Origin: Termitomyces sp. T153
Lineage: Eukaryota; Basidiomycota; Agaricomycetes; Agaricales; Lyophyllaceae
NCBI GenBank assembly: GCA_018296165.2
Contig: JACKQL020000021.1
Coordinates: 372,001 to 436,000 of the forward strand
Length of the DNA: 64,000 nt
Reading direction: 5' to 3'
The translations under genes were made by a program, and so were the position numbers. The notes under the pieces were generated by a model. The model was not told where the DNA came from. It saw nothing but the letters and a program-made list of their open reading frames with translations, and did not search any database. The number at the start of each line of letters is the position of its first letter. Position 1 is the stretch's first letter. Shown piece after piece: positions 23,860 through 35,527 of the stretch.

Positions 23860-25500
23860 GTATGAGTAGAGTACAAGACCCATCATGCTAAGTACAATTG
23901 TTGACAGGTCCACAAGAAGGTGCAATCAATGTATCAGAGTTGTGAGTCTGGCTTTATTGAGTTCTGGGGTTTCTGATTGAGTTTCAGCAGAGCTGTCTGT
24001 GGCAGTAGCAGGTCCATCTGTTTGAGGTGGTGGTTTGGCATAGTCAGCCCTGGTGCATTCTTCCAAGCCAAACTTTGAGCTAGGGGTGGTGATAGTTGTT
24101 CTGGAGTTGTTGTGTGTTGTACAGGCAGACATGACTCTGGAGAAGTTTGCAGAGGCAATGGGGCAAGCATGAGGTCCCCCAACCCTTGAGTGGTGTCAAG
24201 AAGAAGCTCCAATAGGTCAGTGGGCTCTTTTCTGTGTTCTAGCTGATTGTTTGTGTAGTGTGCCCTCTGCACTTGTTATAGGGAGAGGTGTGAGTTTGAG
24301 GCACTAGTGCTGAGCTCCCATCACAATACATTGGTGTGTCTCCCCTGTCAAGCATGGCATGAGAAGTGCCCCATTTTGTTGAGCTGGTGTGCAGCCTACA
24401 TGTCAGCAGAGCAAGAGTGGGACTTGGTGTGGATTGCAGAGCAGATAGGCAAAAGGTGCAAGGATAGGGTATTGGGCCAGAGGTTCAGAGTGGAGGGTGG
24501 GGGAAGTGGGGAGTGGTCCATGATGGAGGTGGGGCCTTCACAGAGTGAGTAGAGAGGGGGGGTTCAGACATTGCACAACAAGGAGAAGTGGAGAGTGTCC
24601 TTGTCACTAGAGGCAGGGCTCAGCAAAAGGGTCTGAGGCAAGGGTTTGATGGCAGAGCTGCCTGGCTCCTAGGTATACTCCCCTATATTAGAAGCCCTAT
24701 GAGACAGTATATGGAGACATCCTGGTCAGTTTCTGAGACACTCCTGTATTTTCAGGTGGAGAGGTTGCAGAGGTTGCTAGCAACCTGCAAGGATGAGGTT
24801 CAGAGGATTGGAGAGAACCAGAACAAGATACAGAGGGAGCAAGATGGGGCACAGAGGGATCAAGACATGGTGCAGAGATCAGATATTGCCCTGTGGATGG
24901 CCATAGAGTGGTTGCTAAAGGTACAGAGGCTGCAGAAGCAACTGGACCAGGGGGAGGCATGGGTGGGGCAGGGTGCTCCAGAGGTCAGAGTGTCCCTTGC
25001 AGTATCAAAAATTGCACAGAGGTGAGAGGAGTAGCTCACCAACAAGGTGGCCTTGGGACTTAGAGGAGTTATGCATGAATTTGAAGATCTTTCCCCTTGC
25101 TTTGGCCTTACTGATGTGTCCTTGTATACTGGATCCACAAGCACAGGATTCTTCTCAATGGGGCATCTGCAGCCTTTGCATCAATCCAGAATGAGCTGGC
25201 TTGGATGCCCAGAGATCATCCTGTGGAGTTGAGGCAGAGTGTGGGTCAAATGGGGAGGCTGCTGGCAGGGCACTGGTGGAGAAATGTGGTGGAGCCTGAG
25301 TCATGGTGAGAGTTGGTGACAGATGTGGGAGAGCCTCTCTCAGGGTACTCAGAGACCCTAGCCATGATTGTGACCCAGATGGAAGTGGACTTGGTGGGGA
25401 GAGTAGCCAAGCCTGCTCTGGAAGAGGAGGGAGAGTAGGGGGACCTTGGACTTCACCTTTCTCACTCATTCCCACATCATCCATTGTGTACTATTTTGTA
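23860..25500 (+). pseudogene. Antisense coiled-coil gene (spacer copy)
   Basis: Same place and strand relation as the antisense genes in the arms. The best stretch (24588-25025) reads VSETLLYFQVERLQRLLATC then IQREQDGAQRDQDMVQR and LLKVQRLQKQLDQGEAW. This aligns in layout with the arms' TEVFL..QVEALTTSLA and E/R-rich coiled coil. Downstream text near 25100-25480 corresponds to the second exon. Stops and frameshifts abound. Its presence in a clearly older copy argues that the antisense gene is an ancestral part of the family. Confidence 0.5.
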
Positions 25501-25689
25501 TTGTTGTAGTTTGTACATTCAACCCATCTTGGACTTCTGGTGTGATCAATTAAGTTTTCAGATCATGTGAGAGAAAGGTAAGTAAAAACATGCAGGAGTT
25601 ACTCATGGGAGTTGAATCCCCAATAAATCCAGAGGTGGGAGTTATGCCTACTAATACCATCTGTTTTGGCTAGTTCTAGGGGTCCTGGG

Positions 25690-25900
25690 GCTTAGTGGAG
25701 TGCTATTGGTAGAAGTCCCAGAGATTAGTGGGGGCTCCAGAGAGGTTTTTGCAGAGCTTCCAAGTGTTGTCCTCAGGTCCATAGTCTTTTCAATAGACCA
25801 GGTAGTGGGGTCAACTGTGGACAAGGCAGGAGTCAAGAATTTGTTCAACTTTGTAGTAGTGATATTTGTCTTTGGCTTTGACAGGGGGCAGTCAACTGGG
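25690..25900 (-). pseudogene. Chromodomain at the C-terminus of a chromovirus integrase
   Basis: The minus strand reads LHPIFHVCLLENHAPD, then YHYYKVEQILDS, HYLVYWKDYGPEDNTWKL and a final helix. This is the chromodomain pattern (E.IL..R...YLVKWKGY..E..TWEP) found after integrase in chromoviruses, where it directs insertion to marked chromatin. The rest of integrase is missing, and stops are present further on. Confidence 0.85.
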
Positions 25901-26031
25901 GCGCTATCTGGGGAACAGGTCTGGGGCATGATTTTCAAGGAGGCAGACATGGAAGATGGGGTGGAGGCTCTTCAGGCCCAGGAGTAGGTCAAGTTTGTAG
26001 GTGTGTGTTGAGACCTTCCAGAGAATCTGAA

Positions 26032-27261
26032 TGTCAGGTTCCGCTGACCTCGGGGGCTCAGCTGCACTGGGCGAGTCCTTACTAGGTGGGCGTGATCCTC
26101 TTGCACTGGTAACTGAACACTCGAAAACGTTCTGGGCACTGATGGCTTGTGTGGATAGTTGGTGGGGTGTGATCTGGACAGATCTGGGGAGGTCCGGAGG
26201 AGTCGGATTGCAAGGAAATGGGACGGGCTTGGTGGGGTTCAGGCAGAAGACTGTATGGGAGATTCGCGGAAGCGAAGGAGTAGGCGGCTATGTGATCAAT
26301 GAGAGCGGAGCCGGGGTTTGATGGGAGATCAATTGGAGTTGATGGAGTCCGGGACCAAGCGAAGAGCAAGGTTCAGACCTGGTGAAAGAGTGTCGGGGTT
26401 CATAATCGTAATTGCGGAGTTTGTAAAGTCATTAGGGTTGCGGAAGACTTGGGCACAACGGTCGGATGGAGTCACCGAGACAGCATCAGACAAAATAATA
26501 TGGAATCGGTATGGAACAAGAGTAGATTCGAGTGGAGATACGAAACAATAACGAGAATAATAACAAAATGGAGACAAGACAAGACCAGGAGACTGAGATA
26601 AGACTGGGAGACTGAGATAAGAAAACAAGACACGAAGCACAAAACGCAAAACATGAGAAGGAAACAATCAGACCATGGATAACGTTAAGCAAAATCAAGA
26701 CTAGAGTACAAAGAGCTACTCGACGTCTTATATACTGACTACCAGAGAACTTTGGAGTACATTGGCTGCTGCGGCGGGGCTTGGCGGAGCTTGACGGAGA
26801 GGGCGGGTGTCGGTTGCAATTGAGGGTTGGGCCGCGCTGATACGTTGTTGGGATCATTTGGGAATGCGGGTTGCTCCGAGGTTGTTGTGATACTCCGGAA
26901 TGGGTCGGAGGAACCAGGGTGTCAAGTTGATGATGGGTGGCAAAGATCAGGAACAGTGGGGGTGATTCTTGGGGTTCAGAAGATCCAGGGTAAGTGTCAG
27001 TGGCTGCGGGAAAGGCGTTGAAGTTGGCCAGGGGGCTGTCGGAGTTAGCCGGGGAGGCATCGGAGTTAGCCGGGGAGGCATTGGAGTTAGCCAGGGAGGC
27101 ATCGGAGTTAGCCAGGGAGGCATCAGAGTTAGCTGGGGTTGTGTCGGGGCTAACCAAAATAGGCACAGGGCATGGGCAGAAGTTCAGCGGAGCATTGGGG
27201 GTTTTGGGAAATTGGGGGGTTGCTGGACAATGTGCGGGGGTCCAGGGGACAGGTTGTGACA
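26032..27261 (-). repeat. Hybrid LTR at the inner end of the right arm
   Basis: The U3 half (about 26798-27261) matches the left 3' LTR almost exactly, including the 21-bp minisatellite. The R-U5 half (26032-26797) differs at many sites and has only two 19-bp R units. The switch lies near the paired positions 19945 and 26798, as if two LTRs had recombined. Confidence 0.75.
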
Positions 27262-27472
27262 TCACCCCCCTTCAGCGTCGAGACCCTTCGAGACGTGGGG
27301 AGCAGGACAGGGATCGGCAGGGCGTGGGAGTCGAAGCCAAGCAATATTGATCAATCTGCAGCAAGTGATAGTGGCATGGGAGACAAAGTCGAAGCGCGGC
27401 TGCCGCTTCATCAGGGTTCTCCTCAATCAATTAAAAGCCCTGGATGTACCCTGGGATTTCCCAAATTTCATC

Positions 27473-28657
27473 ATGTCTTCCCCCAGCATTCCAGTAGTCT
27501 CTCCCACCGATTTGGACAAGGTGGTGGTGTATGACAGTGGAGGGGAGGAGTTTGAGCATCGGCACTGCGCTAGTGTCAGGGACCGGAGTCATAAGTGGTG
27601 TCGACTTGTCTTTTTGGGATGATTGACAGGGCTTTTGTAGAGTCATCCATGGTGGTGGTGGTGGATTTTCTGGGGGTCCCGAAGCAGACCAAGTTTCATC
27701 CCGCATTGCCAAAGGAGGGGAGCATGGGGCAGTCTGTGGGGAAGGCGGGGTTTTTGTGGGGTGGTTGGGGAAAGGGAGCGTCCTTGGTGGTGATTCGTGG
27801 AAAGCGTCGAGCCTCCCCGCCCTGAGGGGCGGGACCCAGCAAGAGGCCGCATGGGCGCGAGTCATCGGCGGGGCCTCCAGAGTCTCTCCTCTTTTCTCCT
27901 ACCCCAGGCGTTCCCTCAGAACGGTCGTTGAGTCCCCCCATGCCTATTCCTTCAATCACGGAGGTCTTCCTTCGCAAGCAGGTGGAGGCTTTGACAACGT
28001 CATTGGCAGTACGGGAGGGTGAGCTCCAATGGGCGAGGGAGGACTGTGACGTGGCATGGATGGAGAAAGAGGCAATGGAGCAGGAAAGGAACACATTGGT
28101 GCGCGTGGCAACAGAGCGAGCGTTAGAGGTGCAGGGCTTGCGGGAGCATCTGACACAGATGGAGGGGCAGCCCACGGGGGAAGCAGAGGGGCGGGGGCGA
28201 GTTCCAGAGGGGGATGCGTTGTGGGTGGAGCTGGAGGTGGCAAGGCAGAGGGAGGACTGGTTGGCCAACGAGGCCGCTTCAGGGCGCACGGGAATCCTCC
28301 GTGAGTTGCCTCCCGTTCCTCTGTTTGTTATTGACAGTTCATTTTCTGGGTTTAGGCTGGGTGCGGGAGCATTGGGTCCTCTTAGACGGTGCCTCTGCGG
28401 CATTTGCGTCAATTCAGGACGGGTTGACACAGGGGTCCGCGGTTCAGCCTCCAGAGTTGCAGCAGGGGATGGCACAATTGGAGAGGTTGTTGGCGGGGCA
28501 TCGGCGATGCAATGCGGTGGCCCCGGGGTCATGGTGGGAGGTGGCAGCTGACACGGGGGAGGCATTCCCAGGGTTGGCAGAGGTCTTAGCGGTGGTGCGG
28601 GCCCAGATGGAAGTTGACCTGGGGGTAGGGTTGCTGGGGGGTCCGGGAAGGGAGTGA
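27473..28657 (+). pseudogene. Antisense coiled-coil gene (right-arm copy)
   Basis: Mirror of 18086-19270. ATG at 27473; frameshift near 27612 shared with the left copy; coiled coil from about 27960 to 28180; GT-AG intron 28301-28355 that restores phase (CTC C | GC TGG); stop at 28657. It has a TGA near 27824 where the left copy is open, and is open (CGTCGA) where the left copy has TGA. The two copies therefore carry different nonsense mutations on top of one shared frameshift. Confidence 0.65.
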
Positions 28658-28882
28658 GATGGGTGTGGGCCTTGTTTCTTGTTGCTCTTAGACTTGCTGC
28701 CTCCCTCGCCTTTTGTATATATATCATTTTTGTACGCAAACATGTCCCTTTCTTGGTCCCTGGGCATGTGAAGTGAGGTTTTAGTTTGTAGGAGGGTGAA
28801 GTAAGCAAAGCATGCAGGGGTGTGAGTGGGAGTTGAATCCCTAGTGAATCCAGAGGTGGGGGTTACGCCCGCTAGTGCCATC

Positions 28883-31836
28883 TGTGCTGGCTAGTCCTGG
28901 GGTTTGTCGGGACGGGGCAGGGCATTGCAGGGAGGGCTCCCGAGGTTCGGTGGGAGTGGTGGGAGTTCTCCTGTGGAGTTCCGTGGCATTTTGGGGTGGT
29001 GTTATTGGGTTTGATTCTCGGAATTTCTGACCAGGGGTGTAGGGGTTTTCTTTAGTCTGCGGCGGGGACGTGCGCCATGTTGGTACCAGAGGGCAGACCT
29101 TCGAATCTTTCACGGGTGTCCAGCGGGTTTGGGGCTTGGGTTTTCTTGGCAGTGCGATTGGCAGGGGGGATGGAGGTCTTCCATGATCTGGCCCTTATGC
29201 CGGCGCTGGTGGCGAAGGTGGCGGGGCCCTCTTCATTGATGGGGGTCGGTGGGGCGAGGTTCATCCTCGTGGCATAGTTGGTCCGGGTCAAGGTTGTGTT
29301 CCGGAGTATTGCGTCTGTGGGCGGGCATGTTCGAGTGGTGCTTTGGTGTGCTCCGGAGTGTCGATGACCGAGGGGGCAGGATGTAGGGTGATCAGTCCCA
29401 ACCAGTTCCTTTGGGTCCGGAGCCAAAATTTGAGGTTCCGGGTCATCTATGTGACATTGCTTTCCTGACCAAAGGTAAGTCCCGAGACGGACAGAGGGGT
29501 TTTATGTATTTCTAACACTCCCTCGAGTTTGGAGGTCTGTTGGAGTTGTGTTGGTGGATGTTTCTTTTGGGCAGGGGCAGCGCGGGGGTTGGTCGGGGAA
29601 TGGCTTGCCTCAGCGGAGATGCTTTGGGGCTCATTCCGAGGGTTGTTTCTTCCTGGGGGTTGGTGGTTTCTTCATCGGAGAAGAATTGGGCAGTCCCGGA
29701 GTTGACACAATGGTCACTCGGTGGGGGTTTGTTGGTTGTGTTGGCTTTGGGGGAGGTGCAGGCGGAGGAAGGGGTCTGAGGTGCATTTTGTTGGTCCGCA
29801 GTTCCAAGCGCGAGTACCAGGGGTCCGGAGCTGATGCGGGAGTTGGGGTTGGGTCTTAACTTATGAGTGGGGTTGTGTCGCGAATCGGAGGGGGAGCTCC
29901 AGTGTGGGGTTTTTTGCAGAGCAGCGGAGTTGTCACGCAGGAGTGGCGGTGGCTCCTGGAGCTGAGCTTGGATGGGGGAAGATGGTTGTTCACAATTGTT
30001 GGGGGGCGGCAGGGAGGTCAGTCGCAGGGAGGCACTGGAGTGGGACTCCCCAGGAGTCATGGCAGGGTTGAGGCAACTCTTCATTCATGTTCTGGAGCGG
30101 CCCGGAGATTTGTTGCAAATGCGGGGGTGGCAGTAGGGAGAGGCACCGCTCGCTTCTTGGGGAAGGCATCAGCAACCTTTAGGGTACTCCGAGAGATTAC
30201 TTCGCATGTGGCCTGCTTCTGGGTACTCCAAAGAGGATACTTCATATGTGGCTTGCTTCTGGATGCTCCGATGATGTGGTCCCCTGTTTGACGGACATAT
30301 TCTGGCATAGGGGCAGGATTCGGAGTGGGTGGTGATTTATGTTGTGGAGTTGGGGCTACTGGGGCATTGTTGTTGGGTTGGCACTGTAAGTCCCCTTGAT
30401 GAAATGTCATATTCAGAGCGGAGGCCCTGGAGTCGTGTTGCCAGGGTCCAGAGCTGTGTCGAGGGGTTCAGAGGGGGTCAGAGGGGTGGGTCGGGCAGTT
30501 TTGGGCTGGCGCGGGGTTGTTTGGGTCGTCGAGCCAGGTGGGGGAGGTCCTTTAAGGATATCGGAGCATGTGCCCTTTGGGTTGTCAGGTCGCTTGAGCG
30601 GCTGATCGACGTTCTCTGGATGATGGTGGGGCTTCTCCCTCCCTTATATGAACATGTCAGCGAATTCAGAGTACTTAGGGGAACTACTTTGTATAGGGTC
30701 CTCTTTCCTATAGTTAGTTCAGGGTGGCTCCTATGCTGGGGGTTCCTTCGTGGGAGGTGGTGGAGTCTGGTGGTGGAGTTTAGGTTCGGGGGTGGCATGC
30801 AGGGAGGTTTGGTGTTCAGGGTCCTCATTGTCAGGGGTTCTGGATTGTGTGGGGGAAGGTGGTGAAATAGCGGTGCGGTCTGGAGTTATCCCTTGTTGAG
30901 AGTGGGGTGCCGTGGTTCTCCTCGTTAACTTTGGGGCTGTGCTTTAGGCAGCGGGGTGGAGGGTGCGTAGCCATTCTTTTCCTGACCATCTAGAGGCTTG
31001 GGGATGTCTTGGTCTTGTTCTGGGGTTGTTGGGGTCGGGTCAGAGGTGTTGGGGCCCCTTTATTTGTTGGGCGGAGTGGATGGCCGAATCAACCGAGGTC
31101 CGGAAGCAGGTTCTGGGGTTGGAGCATAGCCTAGGTCTGGGGTTCTTGCTCTGTTGTTGGGGGTTGTGGGGTTTGAGCTTGATTTTGGTGGTTTCAGGGC
31201 TAGTTGTTGGAGGGCATAGTTCCTCGGGGGTGATTGGGGTGAGGGTCGGGTGGTTGATAGTAGGGTTCCGTGATGTTGTTGGTGATTAGTCACATTTGTC
31301 AGTCTGTGGGGTTGCTAGTGGGTCAGTGGATCCACAGGTGGGCTTTGGGGAAGCACGTTCTCAGTGGTCTCATCGTGGCTGGCGATCCTTCGCGCAATAG
31401 GTGACAGTTTTGCGGCGGGTTGGCGTTATTGTTTGTCAGGGAGTTGGCGTGGTGTCAGAGACTTTGTTGCTCATTTGGTTGGATGGTCGCCAGGTTTTGG
31501 AATGCTGTTCTTTGGGTGACGTTGGAGTCAACTTTGTGCGAGGGAATGGAGTTGGCGGAGAGGGTAAGGGTGGGGTGGGGGATGATTTGACGGTTTGCGT
31601 GAGGGGTTGGAGGTTGGGTGTGAGTTGGGGAGGGTGTCCGTGGGGGGAGCCATGTATGGATGTAACCGGAGCGGAGGGGACGTTTGGTATTGGATCCGCG
31701 ACTCAATGTCCCTCAGCAAATTGGGCAGGGCCATATGAATCATAAGGGTTTCCAGGCATGGGTAGACCATAGACATCAGAGTTATTTGATTGTGTGTGCA
31801 GAGATAATGTGGGCATCACGGACAGGGTAAGGTAGA
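28883..31836 (-). other. C-rich (G-rich on plus) non-coding interior of the right-arm element
   Basis: Mirror of 14909-17860. No gag, pol or other protein motif was recognised on either strand. Confidence 0.6.
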
Positions 31837-31848
31837 GTCTTGATATTA

Positions 31849-33035
31849 TGTCAGGTTCCACTGACCTCGGGGGCTCAGCTGCACTGGGCGAGTCCTTACT
31901 AGGCGGGTGTGATCCCCTTGCACTGGCAACCAAACACTCAAAAGCATTCTGGGCACTGATGGCTTGTGCGGATAGTCGGTGGGATGTGATCCGGACAGAT
32001 CTGGGGAGGTCCGGAGAAGTCAGATTGTGAGGAAATGGGACAGGCTTGGCGGGGTTCAGGCAGAAGACCATATGGAGATTCGCGGACACAAAGGAGTAGG
32101 CAGCTACACGATCAATGGGAGCGGAGCTGGGGTTTGATGGGAGATCAATTGGGGTTGATGGAGTCCGGGACTGAGCAAAGAGCAAGGTTTGGACCTGGTG
32201 AAAGAGTGTCGGGGTTCGTAATCGTAATCGCGGAGTTCATGAGGTTGTTAAGGTTGAGGAAGACTTGGGCACAACAGCCAGACAGAGTCACCGAGACAGC
32301 ATCGGACGAAATGAAATGGAGTCAATATGGAACAAGAGTAGATTCGAGTGGAGATACGAAACAATAACGAGAATAATAACAAAATGGAGACAAGACAAGA
32401 CTGGGAGACTGGGATAAGACCGGGAGACTGAGATAAGACCGGGAGACTGAGATAAGACTGGGAGACTGAGAGTAAGGAAAACGGAACACAAAACACAAAA
32501 CGCAAAACACAAGAAGGAAACAATCAGACTATAGGTAACGTTAAGCAATATCAAGACTAGAGTACGAAGAGCTACTTGACATCTTATATACTGACTACCG
32601 GAGAACTTTGGGGTACGTCGGCTGCGGCTGCGGAGCTTGGCAGAGCTCGACGGAGTGGGCGGGTGTTGGTTGTGATCGAGGGTTGGGCCATGCTGATACG
32701 TTGTTGGGATCATTTGGGAACGCGGGTTGCCCTGAGGTTGTCATGATACTCCGGAATGGGTTGGAGGAACCAGGGTGTTGAGTTGATGATGGGTGGCAAA
32801 GATCGGGAACAGCGGGGGTGGTTCTCAGGGTTCAGGAGATCCAGGGTAAGTGTCAGTGGCTGCAGGGAAGGTGTCAAAGTTGGCCAGGGGGCCGTCAAAG
32901 TTAGCCGAGGTTGCATCGGGGCTAACCAAAATAGGCATGGGGCATGGGCAGAAGTTTGGTGGAGCATCAGGGGTTTGGGGGAATCGGGAGGTTGCTGGAT
33001 GATGTGCGGGGGTCCAGGGGACGGGTCTTCTGACA
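31849..33035 (-). repeat. 5' LTR of the right-arm element
   Basis: Mirror of 13709-14895, with the same repeat counts and terminal mutations (GTCTTCTGACA at the U3 end), showing recent common origin of the two arms. Confidence 0.92.
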
Positions 33036-33079
33036 GAGTTAGATGACTCAAGACTGGTAGCACATAGAGACATACATAT

Positions 33080-33440
33080 GTAGTGTGTCTTACATTACAG
33101 TGGAGCATGCTTTTGATTGTATCCTATGTCACTGGCAGAGTTTGCTACACCATAGCAGAATCTCCACAATATAGCATGTTATACAGGTGCCATGGAGGCC
33201 ATACATTGTGCCATATTATACATATCCAGTGGAGTCCATTGACCAGGATCTAGAGCCTGCTAATTACTACTAGGGCTGTTGCAATTACATTTAACAGTGA
33301 CCAGCCCTGCTCAACACTAAAATTCACTGGTGTCAGCAGACTGGCAGTGGGTCTGTTCACTGGCTATTTCTTATGACTGGCTGCCACTACTTGTGACAAA
33401 ATCTGCCCTCAGAAACATATCTGCCCAGTGTCATTCTAGA
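33080..33440 (+). repeat. LTR-like repeat, family B (right-arm copy)
   Basis: Same orientation as 7560-7905 and mirrored to 13304-13664. The acidic-repeat ORF follows at 33475. Confidence 0.55.
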
Positions 33441-33474
33441 CAAGTTCTGATTAGCAGCTGGACCAAAATTCCTG

Positions 33475-35400
33475 TTGATAGCAAATGACCTAATCTGCCA
33501 ATTTTCAAGTCCGTCTGCCAGACCCAGCTCCACTCACCTCTCTGGTGCCAATTCTATTGTGTTGTCACACTTAGGAGAACTCACTGGTATTGACTCAATC
33601 ACCACTTACCTTAGTAGCAATGATGTAATACCATCTGACTGTGCCTCTCTAGCCTCTGTGCCTGATACTTGATCACCTGCATGGCCTCCATCAATGCTTG
33701 ACAAGGCTATTGATCCTTCCAATCCACACCATCCATTCTACCACCCCTTCCTTAAAAGTAGGAAGAATCCTGGGCTCATCTATCACCCTACAAAGGAAAC
33801 ATCCACTATTCAAGCACAAGCACAGTCTCAATCATTTTCCCATCCCATTTCCCTTGTTTGGCAGAGCTTCTTCTCACTGGCACAAAGTGATGAGGAACAG
33901 ATGGATGTTGAAAATCCATCATTTAATAATCCAGACCTCAGGGGTATGACTGTTAAGCCATGCCAGTTCAACAACATTCCACCTCTGTTTCATGCTGAGG
34001 AAAGTGGATCAGATGAGAAACACCTCCCACCACTCTTCATTGCATCAAACAACAGGTCAAACAGCAGAGGGGAGCTGGATGATGGCAGGCTTTCTCCTCT
34101 GTTTATGGCAATGGATGATGAGTCTGATAATGGTGATAGGGCTAACAGTGGAGGTGAACCAGATGACAGTGGGCTTCCTCCTCTGTTTATGGCAACAGAT
34201 GACAAGTCTGACAATAGTGACAGAGCTGACAGTGGAGGTGTACCAGATGATGGCAGGCTTTGGATGATGAGTCTGACAAGGAGGTGATATCTGACAATAG
34301 CAATGTACTGAGGGATGATAGTCTTCCTCCCCTTTTTATTGCATTGAATGCCAGATCTAACAGCAGAACTTCAACTGCTGGATCTGAAGAATATGTACCA
34401 GCAAATATAACATACATCTGCATAGCAGACTAACCTGCCAGAGAGATCCCCCCCCCTTATTATTTCACCAGGAATATCACTAAATTCTGCAGTGGATAGT
34501 GATTCTGCACCATCTCTATTCATTCTCAATCACAATTCACATCTGTCAGATAGCAACTTTGCAACAGATACCAAATACAAACCAGCCTGCTTGACTCTAC
34601 CAAATGATGAAAGTTCATCTGATACTCCCCCTATTCCTCAGGGAAATGATGTGGAAGAGTGGCAAAGATATGATGAAAGAGTAACACCACATGAGAACAA
34701 GAGATGCATTGAGATGCTGTACCAGAAATGTGAGTCAATCTGCATCATTTACCTGGCAGACCTAATTGTTTCTGACAAAATAAGCTTTCTGGCAAGCAAG
34801 AGATCATGGTGGATATAGGCATGTTGGCCCTTTCACTCCAGCCAACTTTGCTGACATTTCTGATGTTCTCTCAGAAACTTCAACTTCTTCAAGCACAACA
34901 TCAAGTGTTGTGGGAACCCTTTCAGAGAATCCATATACACCAATTGACTTTGAGTATATGAGGTGACACTAGTTTCTTCTTGGATTTGGAATCAGAACTT
35001 GGAAGATGGAGGCCATTGATGTAGATAGAATCCCTGTAAATATGAAGAGAAAAGATGCAAAAAAGATGCTGCAGCCACACTGCTGATAGGAGAAATGAAA
35101 GTACACTGTGGCACTAGGGAAAATGGGTGCACTGGATTCCCAACTCCTGCCAGAAGGGCTGCTGCTAGAAGGCCTCTGGTAGCAGAAATAGGTATACACC
35201 AGACCACTGGCAGCCACTGCCAGAAGGCCTCTGGCAGCAGAAAGAAGTATACACTGGACCACCAGCAGCCACTGCTGGAAGGCCTCTAGCAGCAAAAAGA
35301 GGTATACACTGGAACACTAGGGAAAAGTGCTGCACCTGCAGGAATATCCAAAAAATGGGAAGCTACAAAACATTTAAAGCCATTAGATGCTATGTGGAAT
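33475..35400 (+). pseudogene. Unrecognised acidic-repeat ORF (right-arm copy), broken
   Basis: The first open segment begins with ATG 33475 (MIANDLICQFSSPSARPSS), meets one TGA at 33670-33672, and stays in the same frame through MLDKAIDPSNPHH and the acidic repeats to about 34260, where a frameshift occurs. Later open parts include 34492-34818 (VEEWQRYDERVTPHENKRC) and a basic tail. The product would exceed 600 residues and has no domain I recognise. Lesions are the same as in the left arm, so the ORF was dead before the arms duplicated. Confidence 0.45.
35146..35310 (-). repeat. 55-bp minisatellite, right-arm copy
   Basis: Reverse-complement copy of 11434-11598 with three units. Confidence 0.9.
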
Positions 35401-35443
35401 AGCTGAAATCAAATAGAAAAAATCAATCATTACAAATTGCTAG

Positions 35444-35527
35444 GTCAAGGGAGGGAGTTGAACCCTAAGCCTGACAATTGGAGTGTGGCTTAACCAACAA
35501 TCCAAACCACTGATCCATGGTGGCCTA
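35444..35527 (-). repeat. tRNA-derived SINE-like unit 4 (right arm)
   Basis: Mirror of 11217-11300, with A and B boxes on the minus strand. A truncated unit 3 follows up to the arm end at 35662. Confidence 0.6.

Larger units (their letters stand above)
22754..26031 (-). mobile_element. Internally deleted relative of the self-priming element (spacer)
   Basis: It reads on the minus strand: remnant of pol ending in a chromodomain (about 25690-25900), the shared tail with the antisense gene, polypurine tract, 3' LTR. Its sense 5' part (primer-binding site, gag, protease, reverse transcriptase) is missing. Its 5' LTR is probably the diverged LTR portion at 26032 to about 26797, now fused to the right arm. 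It links the non-autonomous arm elements to a chromovirus parent. Confidence 0.65.
26032..33035 (-). mobile_element. Non-autonomous self-priming LTR retrotransposon (right arm)
   Basis: LTRs at 31849-33035 (5' on the minus strand) and 26032-27261 (3'), primer-binding site at 31837-31848 (plus-strand AGTCTTGATATT), and polypurine tract next to 27262. The outer flank carries GAGTT (33036-33040), the complement of AACTC, but the inner flank is CTGAA. It therefore lacks a target duplication, unlike the left copy: it was copied or rearranged here, not inserted. Confidence 0.88.

Noticed and set aside
32035..32367. 110-codon plus-strand ORF with SGDTKQ end (also 14377-14709, 20212-20445, 26318-26551)
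   Set aside because: Conserved only because it lies within the LTR of every copy. Stops vary, composition is repeat-driven and no codon constraint is visible.
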